Shown here piece by piece: positions 10,020 to 17,845 of a stretch of DNA of 64,000 nt. The notes under the pieces were generated by a model that was not told the origin of the DNA, ran no database searches, and saw only the letters and a program-made list of their open reading frames with translations. Each line of letters starts with the position of its first letter. Position 1 is the first letter of the stretch. The DNA is from Candidatus Methylophosphatis roskildensis (lineage in GTDB: Bacteria; Pseudomonadota; Gammaproteobacteria; Burkholderiales; Rhodocyclaceae), in the NCBI GenBank assembly GCA_016708905.1, contig JADJEV010000003.1, positions 992,001 through 1,056,000 of the forward strand, written 5' to 3'. Position numbers and translations under genes: made by a program.

Positions 10020-10049
10020 TTGACCGCAACCGCCCGGCTCAGAGATACT
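10020..10049 (+). promoter_or_regulatory. Promoter-like element before frdA, shared with rquA
   Basis: TTGACC (10020-10025), an 18-bp spacer and GATACT (10044-10049) resemble a sigma-70 promoter about 90 bp before the frdA start. The element and some 30 bp after it, up to TTCCGGTC, recur at 13510-13575 before rquA. Conservation between two intergenic sites supports function. Confidence 0.6.
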
Positions 10050-10140
10050 CTCCGGGGAGGCGTTGGATTTCCGGTCCTTCTGTCGGTGTCTATTTGCGCT
10101 AGTCATTATTGAATTCGCGTAAAGCGGGAAAGGATTGGAC

Positions 10141-11928
10141 GTGGAAGTATTCAAGGCAGATGTGGCGATTGTAGGAGGCGGTGGAGCAGGCTTGCGCGCC
10201 GCGATCGCGGTTGCAGAGTCGGATCCGACTTTGAAGATCGCGCTGGTCTCCAAGGTTTATCCGATGCGCAGCCATACGGTTTCGGCCGAAGGGGGTTCGG
10301 CAGGCGTGAAGAAAGAGGGCGACAGCCTCGAGTATCACTTCAACGATACTGTGGGTGGTGGAGACTGGCTGTGCGAGCAGGATGTCGTCGAGTTCTTCGT
10401 TTCCAAGTGTGCCGAGGAACTGACCCAGCTCGAGCATTGGGGCTGTCCATGGAGCCGCACCGAGGACGGGCATGTCAACGTGCGTGCCTTTGGCGGCATG
10501 AAGATCGAGCGCACCTGGTTTGCTGCCGACAAGACCGGCTTTCACATGCTGCACACGCTGTTTCAGACCTCGATCAAGTATCCGTCGATCAAGCGGTTCG
10601 ACGAGCACTTCTGCGTCGATCTGGTCAAGGAGGATGGCCGTTGCCAGGGTGTCGTGGCGATCGAGATGGCAAGCGGTGAATTCACGCTGATCGAGGCCGG
10701 CTCCGTCATCATCGCCACCGGCGGAGCCGGCCGCGTGTTCCGCGAGAACACCAACGGCGGCGTGGTGACCGGAGACGGAATGGCCTTGGCATATCGCCAC
10801 GGGGTGCCCTTGCGTGACATGGAATTCGTCCAGTATCACCCCACCTGCATGCCCGGAACCGGGCTGCTGTTCACCGAAGCCTGCCGCGGCGAAGGAGGCT
10901 TTCTGGTGAACAAGGATGGCTACCGTTACCTGCAGGACTACGGTCTCGGTCCGGCGGAGCCGACACCACGCAACAAGGCAATGGAACTCGGGCCGCGCGA
11001 TCGTCTCAGCCAGGCGTTCTGGCATGAGCAGCAGAAGGGCCGCACGATCGAGGGGCGCTACGGCCCGGTCGTCCATCTGGATCTTCGCCATCTGGGTGCG
11101 ACCAAGCTGCACGAGCGACTGCCGCAGATCTGCGAACTGGCCGAACAGTTCCTCGGCGTCGATCCGGCGCTTGCTCCGATACCGATTCGACCCGCGGTGC
11201 ATTACACGATGGGTGGGATAATGGTCAACGGGCTTTGCGCGTCGCCGCTGCCGGGCCTCTACGCGGTCGGGGAATGCTCGAGTGTGGGCATCCATGGCGC
11301 CAACCGGCTGGGTTCGAACTCCTTGTCCGAACTGCTGGTCTTCGGCAAGGTGGCGGGAGTCGAAGCTGCAGGATTCGCCAAATCGGTGGCGCCGGGCAAT
11401 TCGGCCAGTCTGCTCAAGCAGGCGAAGGCTGTCGAGCAGCGCGTAACGGGATTGAAGACGAAGACCGGTGGAACCGAGAAGATCTCCGTATTGCGCAAGG
11501 AAATGGCCCAGACAATGGAGGATGGCTGCGGAATCTATCGCCTGGCCGACACCATGCAGAAGACCTGCAACAAGCTCGACGAGCTCAAGGCGCGCTTCAA
11601 GAACGTGAATCTCGAGGACGGATCTAGCGTCTGGAACACCGACTGGCTGCTGGCCATCGAACTCGAGTACCAGCTTGACGTCGCCCAGACGATGGCGTAC
11701 TCCGCGCTGCAGCGGCGCGAGTCGCGCGGCGCCCACCAGCGTCTCGATGGCTACGAGCAGCGAGACGACGTGAACTTTCTCAAGCATTCGGAAGCGAACT
11801 ACGTTGCCGACGGCGCGCCGCGCATCTCCTATGGCGACGTGAAGATCACCAAGTCACAACCGGGGGTGCGCGCGTACGGGGCCGCAGGCGAAAAGGCTGA
11901 AAAGGAAAGGAAGGCGTCCCATGTCTGA
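10141..11928 (+). CDS. frdA: Fumarate reductase flavoprotein subunit
   Basis: The protein of about 595 residues is closer to enterobacterial FrdA than to SdhA. It has the FAD motif ADVAIVGGGGAGLRAAIAV, SHTVSAEGGSAGV at the covalent-FAD histidine, GGMKIERTWFAADKTGFHML, and the active-site stretch HYTMGGI with HGANRLGSNSLSELLVFG. FrdA reduces fumarate to succinate on the cytoplasmic face. The GTG at 10141 has AAGGA six bases upstream and is preferred; a TTG at 10135 is an in-frame alternative. It overlaps frdB by 8 bp. A separate sdhCDAB set lies at 46-49 kb, so this operon is likely dedicated to anaerobic fumarate reduction, which fits the neighbouring rquA. Confidence 0.93.
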   Translation: MEVFKADVAIVGGGGAGLRAAIAVAESDPTLKIALVSKVYPMRSHTVSAEGGSAGVKKEGDSLEYHFNDTVGGGDWLCEQDVVEFFVSKCAEELTQLEHWGCPWSRTEDGHVNVRAFGGMKIERTWFAADKTGFHMLHTLFQTSIKYPSIKRFDEHFCVDLVKEDGRCQGVVAIEMASGEFTLIEAGSVIIATGGAGRVFRENTNGGVVTGDGMALAYRHGVPLRDMEFVQYHPTCMPGTGLLFTEACRGEGGFLVNKDGYRYLQDYGLGPAEPTPRNKAMELGPRDRLSQAFWHEQQKGRTIEGRYGPVVHLDLRHLGATKLHERLPQICELAEQFLGVDPALAPIPIRPAVHYTMGGIMVNGLCASPLPGLYAVGECSSVGIHGANRLGSNSLSELLVFGKVAGVEAAGFAKSVAPGNSASLLKQAKAVEQRVTGLKTKTGGTEKISVLRKEMAQTMEDGCGIYRLADTMQKTCNKLDELKARFKNVNLEDGSSVWNTDWLLAIELEYQLDVAQTMAYSALQRRESRGAHQRLDGYEQRDDVNFLKHSEANYVADGAPRISYGDVKITKSQPGVRAYGAAGEKAEKERKASHV

Positions 11929-12676
11929 AAGCCAGAAGACCATTGAAATCGAGGTTCTGCGCTACAACCCGGAAACCGACCAGGCGCCCCATCTGCAGGT
12001 ATTCCAGGTGCCATTCGCCGATGACATGTCGGTGCTGCAGGGTGCGCAGTACATCAAGGACCATCTCGACGGTTCCCTGAGCTTTCGTTGGTCTTGCCGG
12101 ATGGCCATTTGCGGCAGCTGCGGCATGATGGTCAACGGCGAGCCACACCTGTCCTGCCAGACCTTCCTGCGCGATTATTATCCTGCTCGGGTGCGCATCG
12201 AAGCGCTGTCGCATTTCCCGATCGAGCGCGATCTGGTGATCAACATGGAGGGATTCATCGACAAGCTGGAGAGCATCCAGCCCTACATCATCCCGAAGGA
12301 AAAGCGCTCGCTGGCGCAGGGAGAGTACCTGCAGACGCCGGAACAACTCAACGCTTACGAGCAGTTCAGTTCGTGCATAAACTGCATGCTGTGTTATGCC
12401 GCCTGCCCGCAGTTCGGCCTCAATGCGGACTTCGTCGGTCCGGCCGCCATGGCCTTGCTGCACCGGTACAACATGGATTCACGGGACGGTGCCGCAGAAG
12501 AGCGGATGGAGCTGGTCGCCGCGGAAGAGGGCGTGTTCAACTGTACAGCAGTGGGCTACTGCTCGGAGGTTTGTCCGAAGCAGGTCGATCCCGCCAACGC
12601 AGTCAATATCAACAAGACCAACGCAGCGAAGGACTATTTCCTGCGCTTCCTGTCACCGAAGGGGGGTTCCAAGTGA
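11921..12676 (+). CDS. frdB: Fumarate reductase iron-sulfur subunit
   Basis: The 251-residue subunit passes electrons from the membrane quinol site to FrdA. The [2Fe-2S] cluster motif is SCRMAICGSCGMMVNGEPHL. The C-terminal clusters are bound by SCINCMLCYAACPQFGLN ([4Fe-4S]) and CTAVGYCSEVCPKQVDP ([3Fe-4S]). Compared with the SdhB at 45.7 kb, which has CREGVCGSDAM, the first motif is of the FrdB type. Its start overlaps the frdA stop and its stop overlaps the GTG of frdC, so the operon is tightly coupled. Confidence 0.93.
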   Translation: MSESQKTIEIEVLRYNPETDQAPHLQVFQVPFADDMSVLQGAQYIKDHLDGSLSFRWSCRMAICGSCGMMVNGEPHLSCQTFLRDYYPARVRIEALSHFPIERDLVINMEGFIDKLESIQPYIIPKEKRSLAQGEYLQTPEQLNAYEQFSSCINCMLCYAACPQFGLNADFVGPAAMALLHRYNMDSRDGAAEERMELVAAEEGVFNCTAVGYCSEVCPKQVDPANAVNINKTNAAKDYFLRFLSPKGGSK

Positions 12677-13071
12677 GCAAGCGCCGTCCCTATGTCCGTC
12701 CGATGGACGGCTGGTGGAAGAAAAACCCGTATTTCGTCGAGTACATGGTTCACGAGGGCACCGCTCTATTCGTGGCTGCCTACGCATTCACCTTGCTGGT
12801 CGGTCTGGTACGCCTGGGGCAGGGTGAGGCCGCCTGGAACGGCTGGCTGGAAGCACTGAAGAGCCCGCTATCTCTGGCATTCCACGCGGTGCTGCTGGTG
12901 GCGATCCTGTATCACACCTACACTTGGTTCAAGATCATGCCCAGAACCTTGCCGCCGATCATCGTCGGCGGCAAGAAGCTGGCACCCGCCACGATTACCG
13001 GAGGCGGCTTGATGGCCGCCCTGGTGGCGAGCCTCGTGTTGCTTGGGCTGGTCTGGAGGATTGCACAATGA
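12673..13071 (+). CDS. frdC: Fumarate reductase membrane anchor subunit C
   Basis: The GTG at 12673 overlaps the frdB stop (GTGA) and gives 132 residues. The N-terminus KRRPYVRPMDGWWKKNPYF is strongly FrdC-like. Three hydrophobic segments follow, at roughly residues 28-50, 65-90 and 105-128. FrdC and FrdD form the heme-free quinol-oxidising anchor of type-D complexes. The histidines in HAVLLVAILYHTYTWF are conserved in the family. Its stop overlaps the frdD ATG. Confidence 0.92.
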   Translation: MSKRRPYVRPMDGWWKKNPYFVEYMVHEGTALFVAAYAFTLLVGLVRLGQGEAAWNGWLEALKSPLSLAFHAVLLVAILYHTYTWFKIMPRTLPPIIVGGKKLAPATITGGGLMAALVASLVLLGLVWRIAQ

Positions 13072-13436
13072 AATCGGGACTGAAGCGTTCCAACGCGCCA
13101 ATCTTCTGGGCACTGTTCGGTGGCGGCGGCATGCTGTCGGCATTGGTGGGCCCAATGCTGGTGTTCATCACCGGCATTGCCATCCCATTCGGATTGCTGC
13201 TTCCGGAAGGCGCAATGAGTTATCCGAAAATGCTCGCTTTTGCCCAGAACTGGCTCGGCAAGGCCTTCGTGTTCGCGGTGATCGCATTGTTCCTCTGGCA
13301 TGCTGCGCACCGCATCTTCCACACCCTCCATGACGTCGGTATCCATGCGGGCGTGGCTGCCAGGCTTATCTGCTACGGTTCAGCATTTGTCGCCACGCTG
13401 GTTTCTGCCTACGTCCTGCTCGGGCTGGGCTTCTAG
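13068..13436 (+). CDS. frdD: Fumarate reductase membrane anchor subunit D
   Basis: The 122-residue subunit starts at an ATG overlapping the frdC stop (ATGA). It begins LKRSNAPIFWALFGGGGM, typical of FrdD, and has three transmembrane segments; LFLWHAAHRIFHTLHDVGIH is the conserved second/third-helix junction. It completes frdABCD. No hairpin terminator is obvious directly after it; instead the promoter-like element at 13510 and the rquA gene follow. Confidence 0.92.
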   Translation: MKSGLKRSNAPIFWALFGGGGMLSALVGPMLVFITGIAIPFGLLLPEGAMSYPKMLAFAQNWLGKAFVFAVIALFLWHAAHRIFHTLHDVGIHAGVAARLICYGSAFVATLVSAYVLLGLGF

Positions 13437-13792
13437 CAGTGTGTCGGGCGTCGTCTTGCTATTGGGGATCCGGCGGACCAGACAGCGGTTCGACGAACGG
13501 AATCGGCGATTGACCGGAGTGGGCAGCGTCAGGGATACTCTGGCCGGGAGAAATTGAACTTTCCGGTCTCCCAGCATCCGCGGATTCCGGCTTCCGATTC
13601 GCTTGCTGAAAAACCCGAACAAGCGGAAGGTCTTTCCCGGCGCGATTTCGTTGTCTCCCCAGTGGCGTGCCGCCCAGCGCACGCCCGTCACGATGCACGA
13701 ATTCGGTGTTAGCGATCTGCGGAGCGCTATCGCCGTCAGCGCACTGCCCGAGCAGGGCGCCTTGTCGACAACTGTCTTTCTATTGCGAGAAT
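13437..13792 (+). other. Intergenic region between frdD and rquA
   Basis: No convincing gene lies between the frdD stop and the preferred rquA start. The stretch holds the duplicated promoter-like element at 13510-13539 and a leader of roughly 250 nt. The rquA frame is open upstream to a GTG at 13667, but the residues encoded there resemble nothing and have biased composition. Confidence 0.5.
13510..13539 (+). promoter_or_regulatory. Promoter-like element before rquA, copy of the frdA element
   Basis: TTGACC (13510-13515), an 18-bp spacer and GATACT (13534-13539) repeat the element at 10020-10049. Similarity continues downstream to a TTTCCGGTC at about 13561-13569. This suggests that rquA has its own promoter controlled together with frdABCD. 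Confidence 0.6.
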
Positions 13793-14566
13793 GTGACCGA
13801 CGTGACAGACGAAACGATAGTCCTGAAAAAGAATATATCGGTGCGTGAAAAAACGGCCGGAACCTCTGGGAAGCGCGGGTTCCAGACCTCATCGCACGTA
13901 CCGATTCCCAAATACCTGTCGCAGACCTACACGTGGGCGTACCTGCATCCGCTCGGTGTCCGCGTGTTCGAACGGCAATGGCTGGTCAATCTGATCCTGT
14001 GGGGTAATTTCGCACGGCTGCGCGACAGCGTTCTGTGCGAACTCGGTGAAAAGATCGACGGCCGGGTGCTCCAGGTGGCATGTGTCTATGGGAATTTCAC
14101 CGACCGGATCGTGGACCGTCTGAATCCGACCGGACACCTGGATGTCATCGATGTCGCACCCGTCCAGTTGAAGAATCTGACAGCCAAATTGCCGCACGAC
14201 GCGCGTGTGACCCTGCATCATCAGGACTCGACGAACCTCGAATTCTCCGACGCAAGCTTCGATCGCGTGGTCGTATTCTTCCTGCTCCACGAACAACCCG
14301 AGGATGTCCGCGCGCGAACGGTGGCCGAGGCGGCACGCGTGCTCAAGCCGGGCGGCAAGCTGATCTTCGTCGACTACCATAAGCCGCGCAGACTCAATCC
14401 TTTTCGCTACATCATGCAGCCGATCCTGCGCTCGCTGGAGCCCTTCGCAATGGATCTGTGGGGTAAGGAAATCAAGGACTGGATACCGCAGACCATTCGT
14501 CCGCGGACGGTGGAAAAGCAGACGCTATTTGGCGGGCTCTACCAAAAGGTCGTCATGACGGTCTGA
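13793..14566 (+). CDS. rquA: Rhodoquinone biosynthesis methyltransferase-like protein RquA
   Basis: This is a class I SAM-fold protein of about 257 residues. The stretch IPKYLSQTYTWAYLHP, the phrase RVLQVACVYGNFTDRI in place of the usual GxGxG motif I, LHHQDSTNLEFSDASFDRV and VVFFLLHEQPEDVRART match my knowledge of RquA. That enzyme converts ubiquinone to rhodoquinone using SAM as amino donor. Rhodoquinol is the electron donor for fumarate reductase in known RquA bacteria, and frdABCD lies immediately upstream under the same promoter-like element. The start is uncertain: GTG codons at 13793 and 13802 are preferred because conserved sequence begins soon after, and the in-frame GTG at 13667 gives 299 residues. 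A generic UbiE-like methyltransferase is the alternative. Confidence 0.88.
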   Translation: MTDVTDETIVLKKNISVREKTAGTSGKRGFQTSSHVPIPKYLSQTYTWAYLHPLGVRVFERQWLVNLILWGNFARLRDSVLCELGEKIDGRVLQVACVYGNFTDRIVDRLNPTGHLDVIDVAPVQLKNLTAKLPHDARVTLHHQDSTNLEFSDASFDRVVVFFLLHEQPEDVRARTVAEAARVLKPGGKLIFVDYHKPRRLNPFRYIMQPILRSLEPFAMDLWGKEIKDWIPQTIRPRTVEKQTLFGGLYQKVVMTV

Positions 14567-14972
14567 CTCTGGATGGCGTCGCGGCTCGCATCACCCAAAC
14601 GAACGCGCTCCAATAATACTTGCTGCACCTGTTGAGGCTTGTACGACACCTGTTCGCCGAGCCTTGTCGCATGCATTTGCCATCGCTGCGGGTGAGGGCA
14701 GGCATTGCACATCCCGCAACAGTTTTCGTCGTCGCTGTTTCATCGAACCATTCCGTTCGGCGCCGATGAAGACCGGATCTGCGTCGCATTTGACCTGAAG
14801 CCGGCCGTCCGTTAGCCCGGCCGGCCGGCAATCGATGCCCTGAACCCGCATGAATGGTGGCTCTTCAGGCGCCCTTGGGCACAGGAAGATGCGTTATCCT
14901 TTGGCTGAGATATTCACCACACGTTGCTCGAGCAGGCTCCAGCAGCCGTAGCTTCGCCAGAGGAGATTCGCC
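14567..14972. other. Intergenic region between rquA and pgm
   Basis: About 400 bp without a supported gene. A minus-strand frame of 86 codons (14591-14851) has no recognisable motif. The pgm ribosome site GAGGAG sits at the right end. Confidence 0.4.
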
Positions 14973-16607
14973 ATGGTTCATCCGCTCGCCGGCAAACCGG
15001 CCCCGCAAAGCAGTCTCACCAACATCCCCGCGCTATTGGAGGCGTATAGGAATTCGCCCGACGTCAATGATCCGACCCAGCGTGTAGCCTTCGGCACCAG
15101 CGGCCATCGCGGCAGTGCCATCAACGGCAGTTTCAACGAGGCGCATATCCTGGCCGTCGCCCAGGCGGTCGCCGAATACCGCAAGGAGGCCGGAATCGCC
15201 GGGCCGCTGTTTCTCGGCAAGGACACCCATGCGCTGTCCGACCCGGCCCAGCAAACGACCCTCGAAGTGCTGGCGGCCAACGGCGTGCATGCGCACCTGC
15301 AGGACAACGGTGGTTACACGCCGACGCCGGTGATCTCGCGCGCCATACTCGCCCACAACGCCGGCAAGGCCGCCGACCAGGCCGACGGCATCGTCATCAC
15401 GCCTTCGCACAACCCGCCCCAGGATGGCGGCATCAAGTACAACCCGCCGCACGGCGGCCCGGCAGACACGGATGCCACGGGTTGGATCGAACAGCGCGCC
15501 AACGCGCTGATGGCTGAGGGCAATCGCGGCGTCAAGCGCATGGTCTATGCACAAGCTCTGGCGGCGCCCACGACGCGGCTCGTTGACCTGATGACCCCGT
15601 ATATCGCCGATCTGCGCCATGTGATCGACATGGACGCGATTCGCGAGGCGAAACTGCGCATCGGCGTCGATCCGCTCGGTGGCGCGGCGGTGGCCTACTG
15701 GCGGCCGATCGCCGAGCATTACGGATTGAACATCGAAGTCGTGAACCCGAAGGTCGACCCTGCGTTCGGCTTCATGACCCTCGACCATGACGGCAAGATC
15801 CGCATGGACTGTTCCAGCCCTTACGCAATGGCCAGCCTGGTTGCGCTGAAGGACCGCTTCGACATCGCCTGGGGCAACGACGCCGACGTCGACCGGCATG
15901 GCATCGTCACGCCCTCGCTCGGACTGATGAATCCCAATCACTACCTCGCGGTTGCCATCAGCTACCTGCTTGCCCACCGCCCGAAATGGTCTGCCGGTGC
16001 AGCCGTAGGCAAAACCCTGGTGTCGAGCGACCTGATCGACCGAGTGGTGGGTGGCCTGGATCGCCGCATACTCGAAGTGCCGGTGGGCTTCAAATGGTTC
16101 TCTGGCGGACTGCTGGAGGGAACGATTTGCTTCGGCGGCGAGGAGAGCGCCGGGGCGAGCTTCCTGCGCCGCGACGGCTCGGCGTGGACCACCGACAAGG
16201 ACGGCATCATCCTCGGTCTGCTCGCCGCGGAGATAACCGCCGTCACCGGCAAGGATCCCGGCCGCCACTATCAGGAACTCGCCGCGCGCTATGGCACGCC
16301 GTACTACGTCCGCATCGACGCGCCGGCTAGCCCGGCTCAGAAGGCGGCGTTCAAGCAGCTCACCGGTGAGCGGGTGTCCGCCTCGCAGTTGGCAGGCGAA
16401 TCGATCACCGCGCGATTGACGCGCGCCCCTGGCAATGACGCATCGATTGGCGGCCTGAAGGTGACCACCGAAAACGGCTGGTTTGCCGCGCGGCCATCCG
16501 GCACCGAGGATATCTACAAGCTGTACGCCGAGAGTTTCAAGAGTGCCGAACACCTGCAGCAGATAGTCGCCGAGGCGCGCGAAATCGTCTCGGCAGCGCT
16601 TGCGTGA
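14973..16607 (+). CDS. pgm: Phosphoglucomutase (alpha-D-glucose phosphate-specific)
   Basis: The 544-residue enzyme interconverts glucose-6-phosphate and glucose-1-phosphate, the entry to glycogen synthesis. Near the N-terminus is VAFGTSGHRGSAINGSFNE. The phosphoserine loop is ITPSHNPPQDGGIKYNPPHG near residue 145. The metal loop WGNDADVDRHG is near 295 and the sugar-binding FGGEESAGASFLRRDGSAW near 390. RPSGTEDIYKLYAESF is the C-terminal phosphate-binding loop. The ATG at 14973 has GAGGAG upstream. It stands alone, with a terminator after it. Its product feeds the glycogen genes at the start of the window. Confidence 0.96.
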   Translation: MVHPLAGKPAPQSSLTNIPALLEAYRNSPDVNDPTQRVAFGTSGHRGSAINGSFNEAHILAVAQAVAEYRKEAGIAGPLFLGKDTHALSDPAQQTTLEVLAANGVHAHLQDNGGYTPTPVISRAILAHNAGKAADQADGIVITPSHNPPQDGGIKYNPPHGGPADTDATGWIEQRANALMAEGNRGVKRMVYAQALAAPTTRLVDLMTPYIADLRHVIDMDAIREAKLRIGVDPLGGAAVAYWRPIAEHYGLNIEVVNPKVDPAFGFMTLDHDGKIRMDCSSPYAMASLVALKDRFDIAWGNDADVDRHGIVTPSLGLMNPNHYLAVAISYLLAHRPKWSAGAAVGKTLVSSDLIDRVVGGLDRRILEVPVGFKWFSGGLLEGTICFGGEESAGASFLRRDGSAWTTDKDGIILGLLAAEITAVTGKDPGRHYQELAARYGTPYYVRIDAPASPAQKAAFKQLTGERVSASQLAGESITARLTRAPGNDASIGGLKVTTENGWFAARPSGTEDIYKLYAESFKSAEHLQQIVAEAREIVSAALA

Positions 16608-16630
16608 TCTGGCTTTGATTTCCGCTTGAA

Positions 16631-16659
16631 CCCGTGCCCGTGGAAGGGGCACGGGTTTT
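16631..16659 (+). terminator. Rho-independent terminator of pgm
   Basis: CCCGTGCCC at 16631-16639 pairs perfectly with GGGCACGGG at 16647-16655, and TTTT follows. It lies 24 bp after the pgm stop. Confidence 0.85.
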
Positions 16660-16846
16660 CAGAACTGCTTGCAGGGTAGTGGCTGTGATTTCAATAAGCT
16701 GAACGTGTGGTCTAAATCTGTTTTCTACTTCTGATAACGGGAATTTTCAGCAGTTATTAATTTAAATCAAGATTAGCCTACGCTATAAGCTTTCGTTTGG
16801 CTCCTGGCGCAGCATCTAGGAGCCACGACACCGGGCTCCGAATGCC

Positions 16847-17236
16847 TCATTGAATGCCGATCCGGCGTTGCCGCATGCGGATGTAGGCCGTGATGTGGGC
16901 CACATCGTCGGGCGTCAGACCCGGCACCGCTGGCATTTCGCCGAATTGCCAGTGATGTGCCCGCGACCCGCTCCGCACCGCCAGTTGAAACGCCGGATCG
17001 CCGTGATGCGAGGGCTCATACACCTTGTGCAGAAACGGCGGTCCCTTGTTTGAGCCTTTGAGATCGTTCCCGTGGCAGTCGGCGCAGTTCTTCTCGTACA
17101 GCCGTTGACCCTTTGCGGGATTGGGCATCAGACCTGGACTCGGTTTCGGCACCTGCAAGTATTGAGCAATTGCCGGCAGCGCGAGCACCGCCAGTATCAG
17201 TGGCATCAAGGGACGCAGCGTTTGGATTCTCGTCAT
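16847..17236 (-). CDS. Secreted monoheme c-type cytochrome
   Basis: A 129-residue protein with a signal peptide (LMPLILAVLALPAIAQ, cleavage near residue 24) and one heme-binding site, KNCADCHGNDLKGS. A distal GEMPAVPGLTPDDVAHI supplies the likely axial methionine. It is a small periplasmic class I cytochrome. It is last in the RND efflux operon, separated by about 120 bp from the preceding gene, so its link with metal efflux is by position only. Electron transfer in periplasmic metal redox is a possible role. Confidence 0.8.
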   Translation of the reverse strand: MTRIQTLRPLMPLILAVLALPAIAQYLQVPKPSPGLMPNPAKGQRLYEKNCADCHGNDLKGSNKGPPFLHKVYEPSHHGDPAFQLAVRSGSRAHHWQFGEMPAVPGLTPDDVAHITAYIRMRQRRIGIQ

Positions 17237-17357
17237 GTCAATCTCGCTCTAGGTTCGAATCGCGCTGCCAGGTACCAGGAAGCTGGCGCCATGCAGCGGG
17301 ACTGCGATGCTTTGCCGTGGTCATGCGCTTGGGCGTTTGCGCGCATCGTCGTGACTG

Positions 17358-17819
17358 TCAGCGGTTGCGGTCCAGGGTTTCCTCCTTGCCCCCGGCGATC
17401 GGTGCAAAGCGCGCCTGCTCCGCGGATTTTCCCGGCAACGTAATCGCAACGATCCCCTTCATACCGGGTGTCGACGCGTACTTCGCAGTGCCTTTCATAC
17501 GGTTGTCGCCATCCGGCATCAGCGATGCGCTGGCCTTCATCTTTCCGGCAAGAAGAGTAACGGTCCCGGTGGCGCCAGCAGTGGGAACCCTCTGTCCCGC
17601 GTGATCGGTGATATACACAACGACCGGGTTCTCCTTGACATCCTTGCTGTCCTTCGCCACCACCAGCTCGTAGTGATAGGCCCCGGCCATGCGCATTTGG
17701 CCGCCGTTTGGCGCCTTCTGGGTATCGAGGTATTCGTCTGAATGCGCCAGCGCGGCGCTCCCGGTCATTGAGGCAGCGAACATGGTGGAAACGGCAATCA
17801 GGGTTTTGAGGGAATTCAC
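17358..17819 (-). CDS. Exported protein of the RND metal-efflux operon, unknown function
   Basis: The GTG at 17819, with GGAG 7-9 bases upstream, gives 153 residues beginning VNSLKTLIAVSTMFAASM, a signal peptide ending near SAALAHS. The mature protein starts with AHSDEY and has a conserved-looking YHYELVVAKDSKDVKENP. The rest appears to be a beta-rich domain with several Met-Lys pairs. It follows czcA by 26 bp on the same strand, so it is co-transcribed. The function is unknown; a periplasmic metal-binding role is a guess from context. Confidence 0.7.
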   Translation of the reverse strand: MNSLKTLIAVSTMFAASMTGSAALAHSDEYLDTQKAPNGGQMRMAGAYHYELVVAKDSKDVKENPVVVYITDHAGQRVPTAGATGTVTLLAGKMKASASLMPDGDNRMKGTAKYASTPGMKGIVAITLPGKSAEQARFAPIAGGKEETLDRNR

Positions 17820-17845
17820 TTCGAGTCTCCTTGGATCGAGTTGGA

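Noticed and set aside
10141..13436. Reading this operon as a second succinate dehydrogenase
   Set aside because: FrdA, FrdB and especially the FrdC/FrdD anchors match fumarate reductase sequences and not SdhCD, and a complete sdhCDAB is present elsewhere in the window.
14591..14851. Minus-strand 86-codon frame between rquA and pgm
   Set aside because: No ribosome site, no recognisable motif and no conserved neighbours; not supported as a gene.
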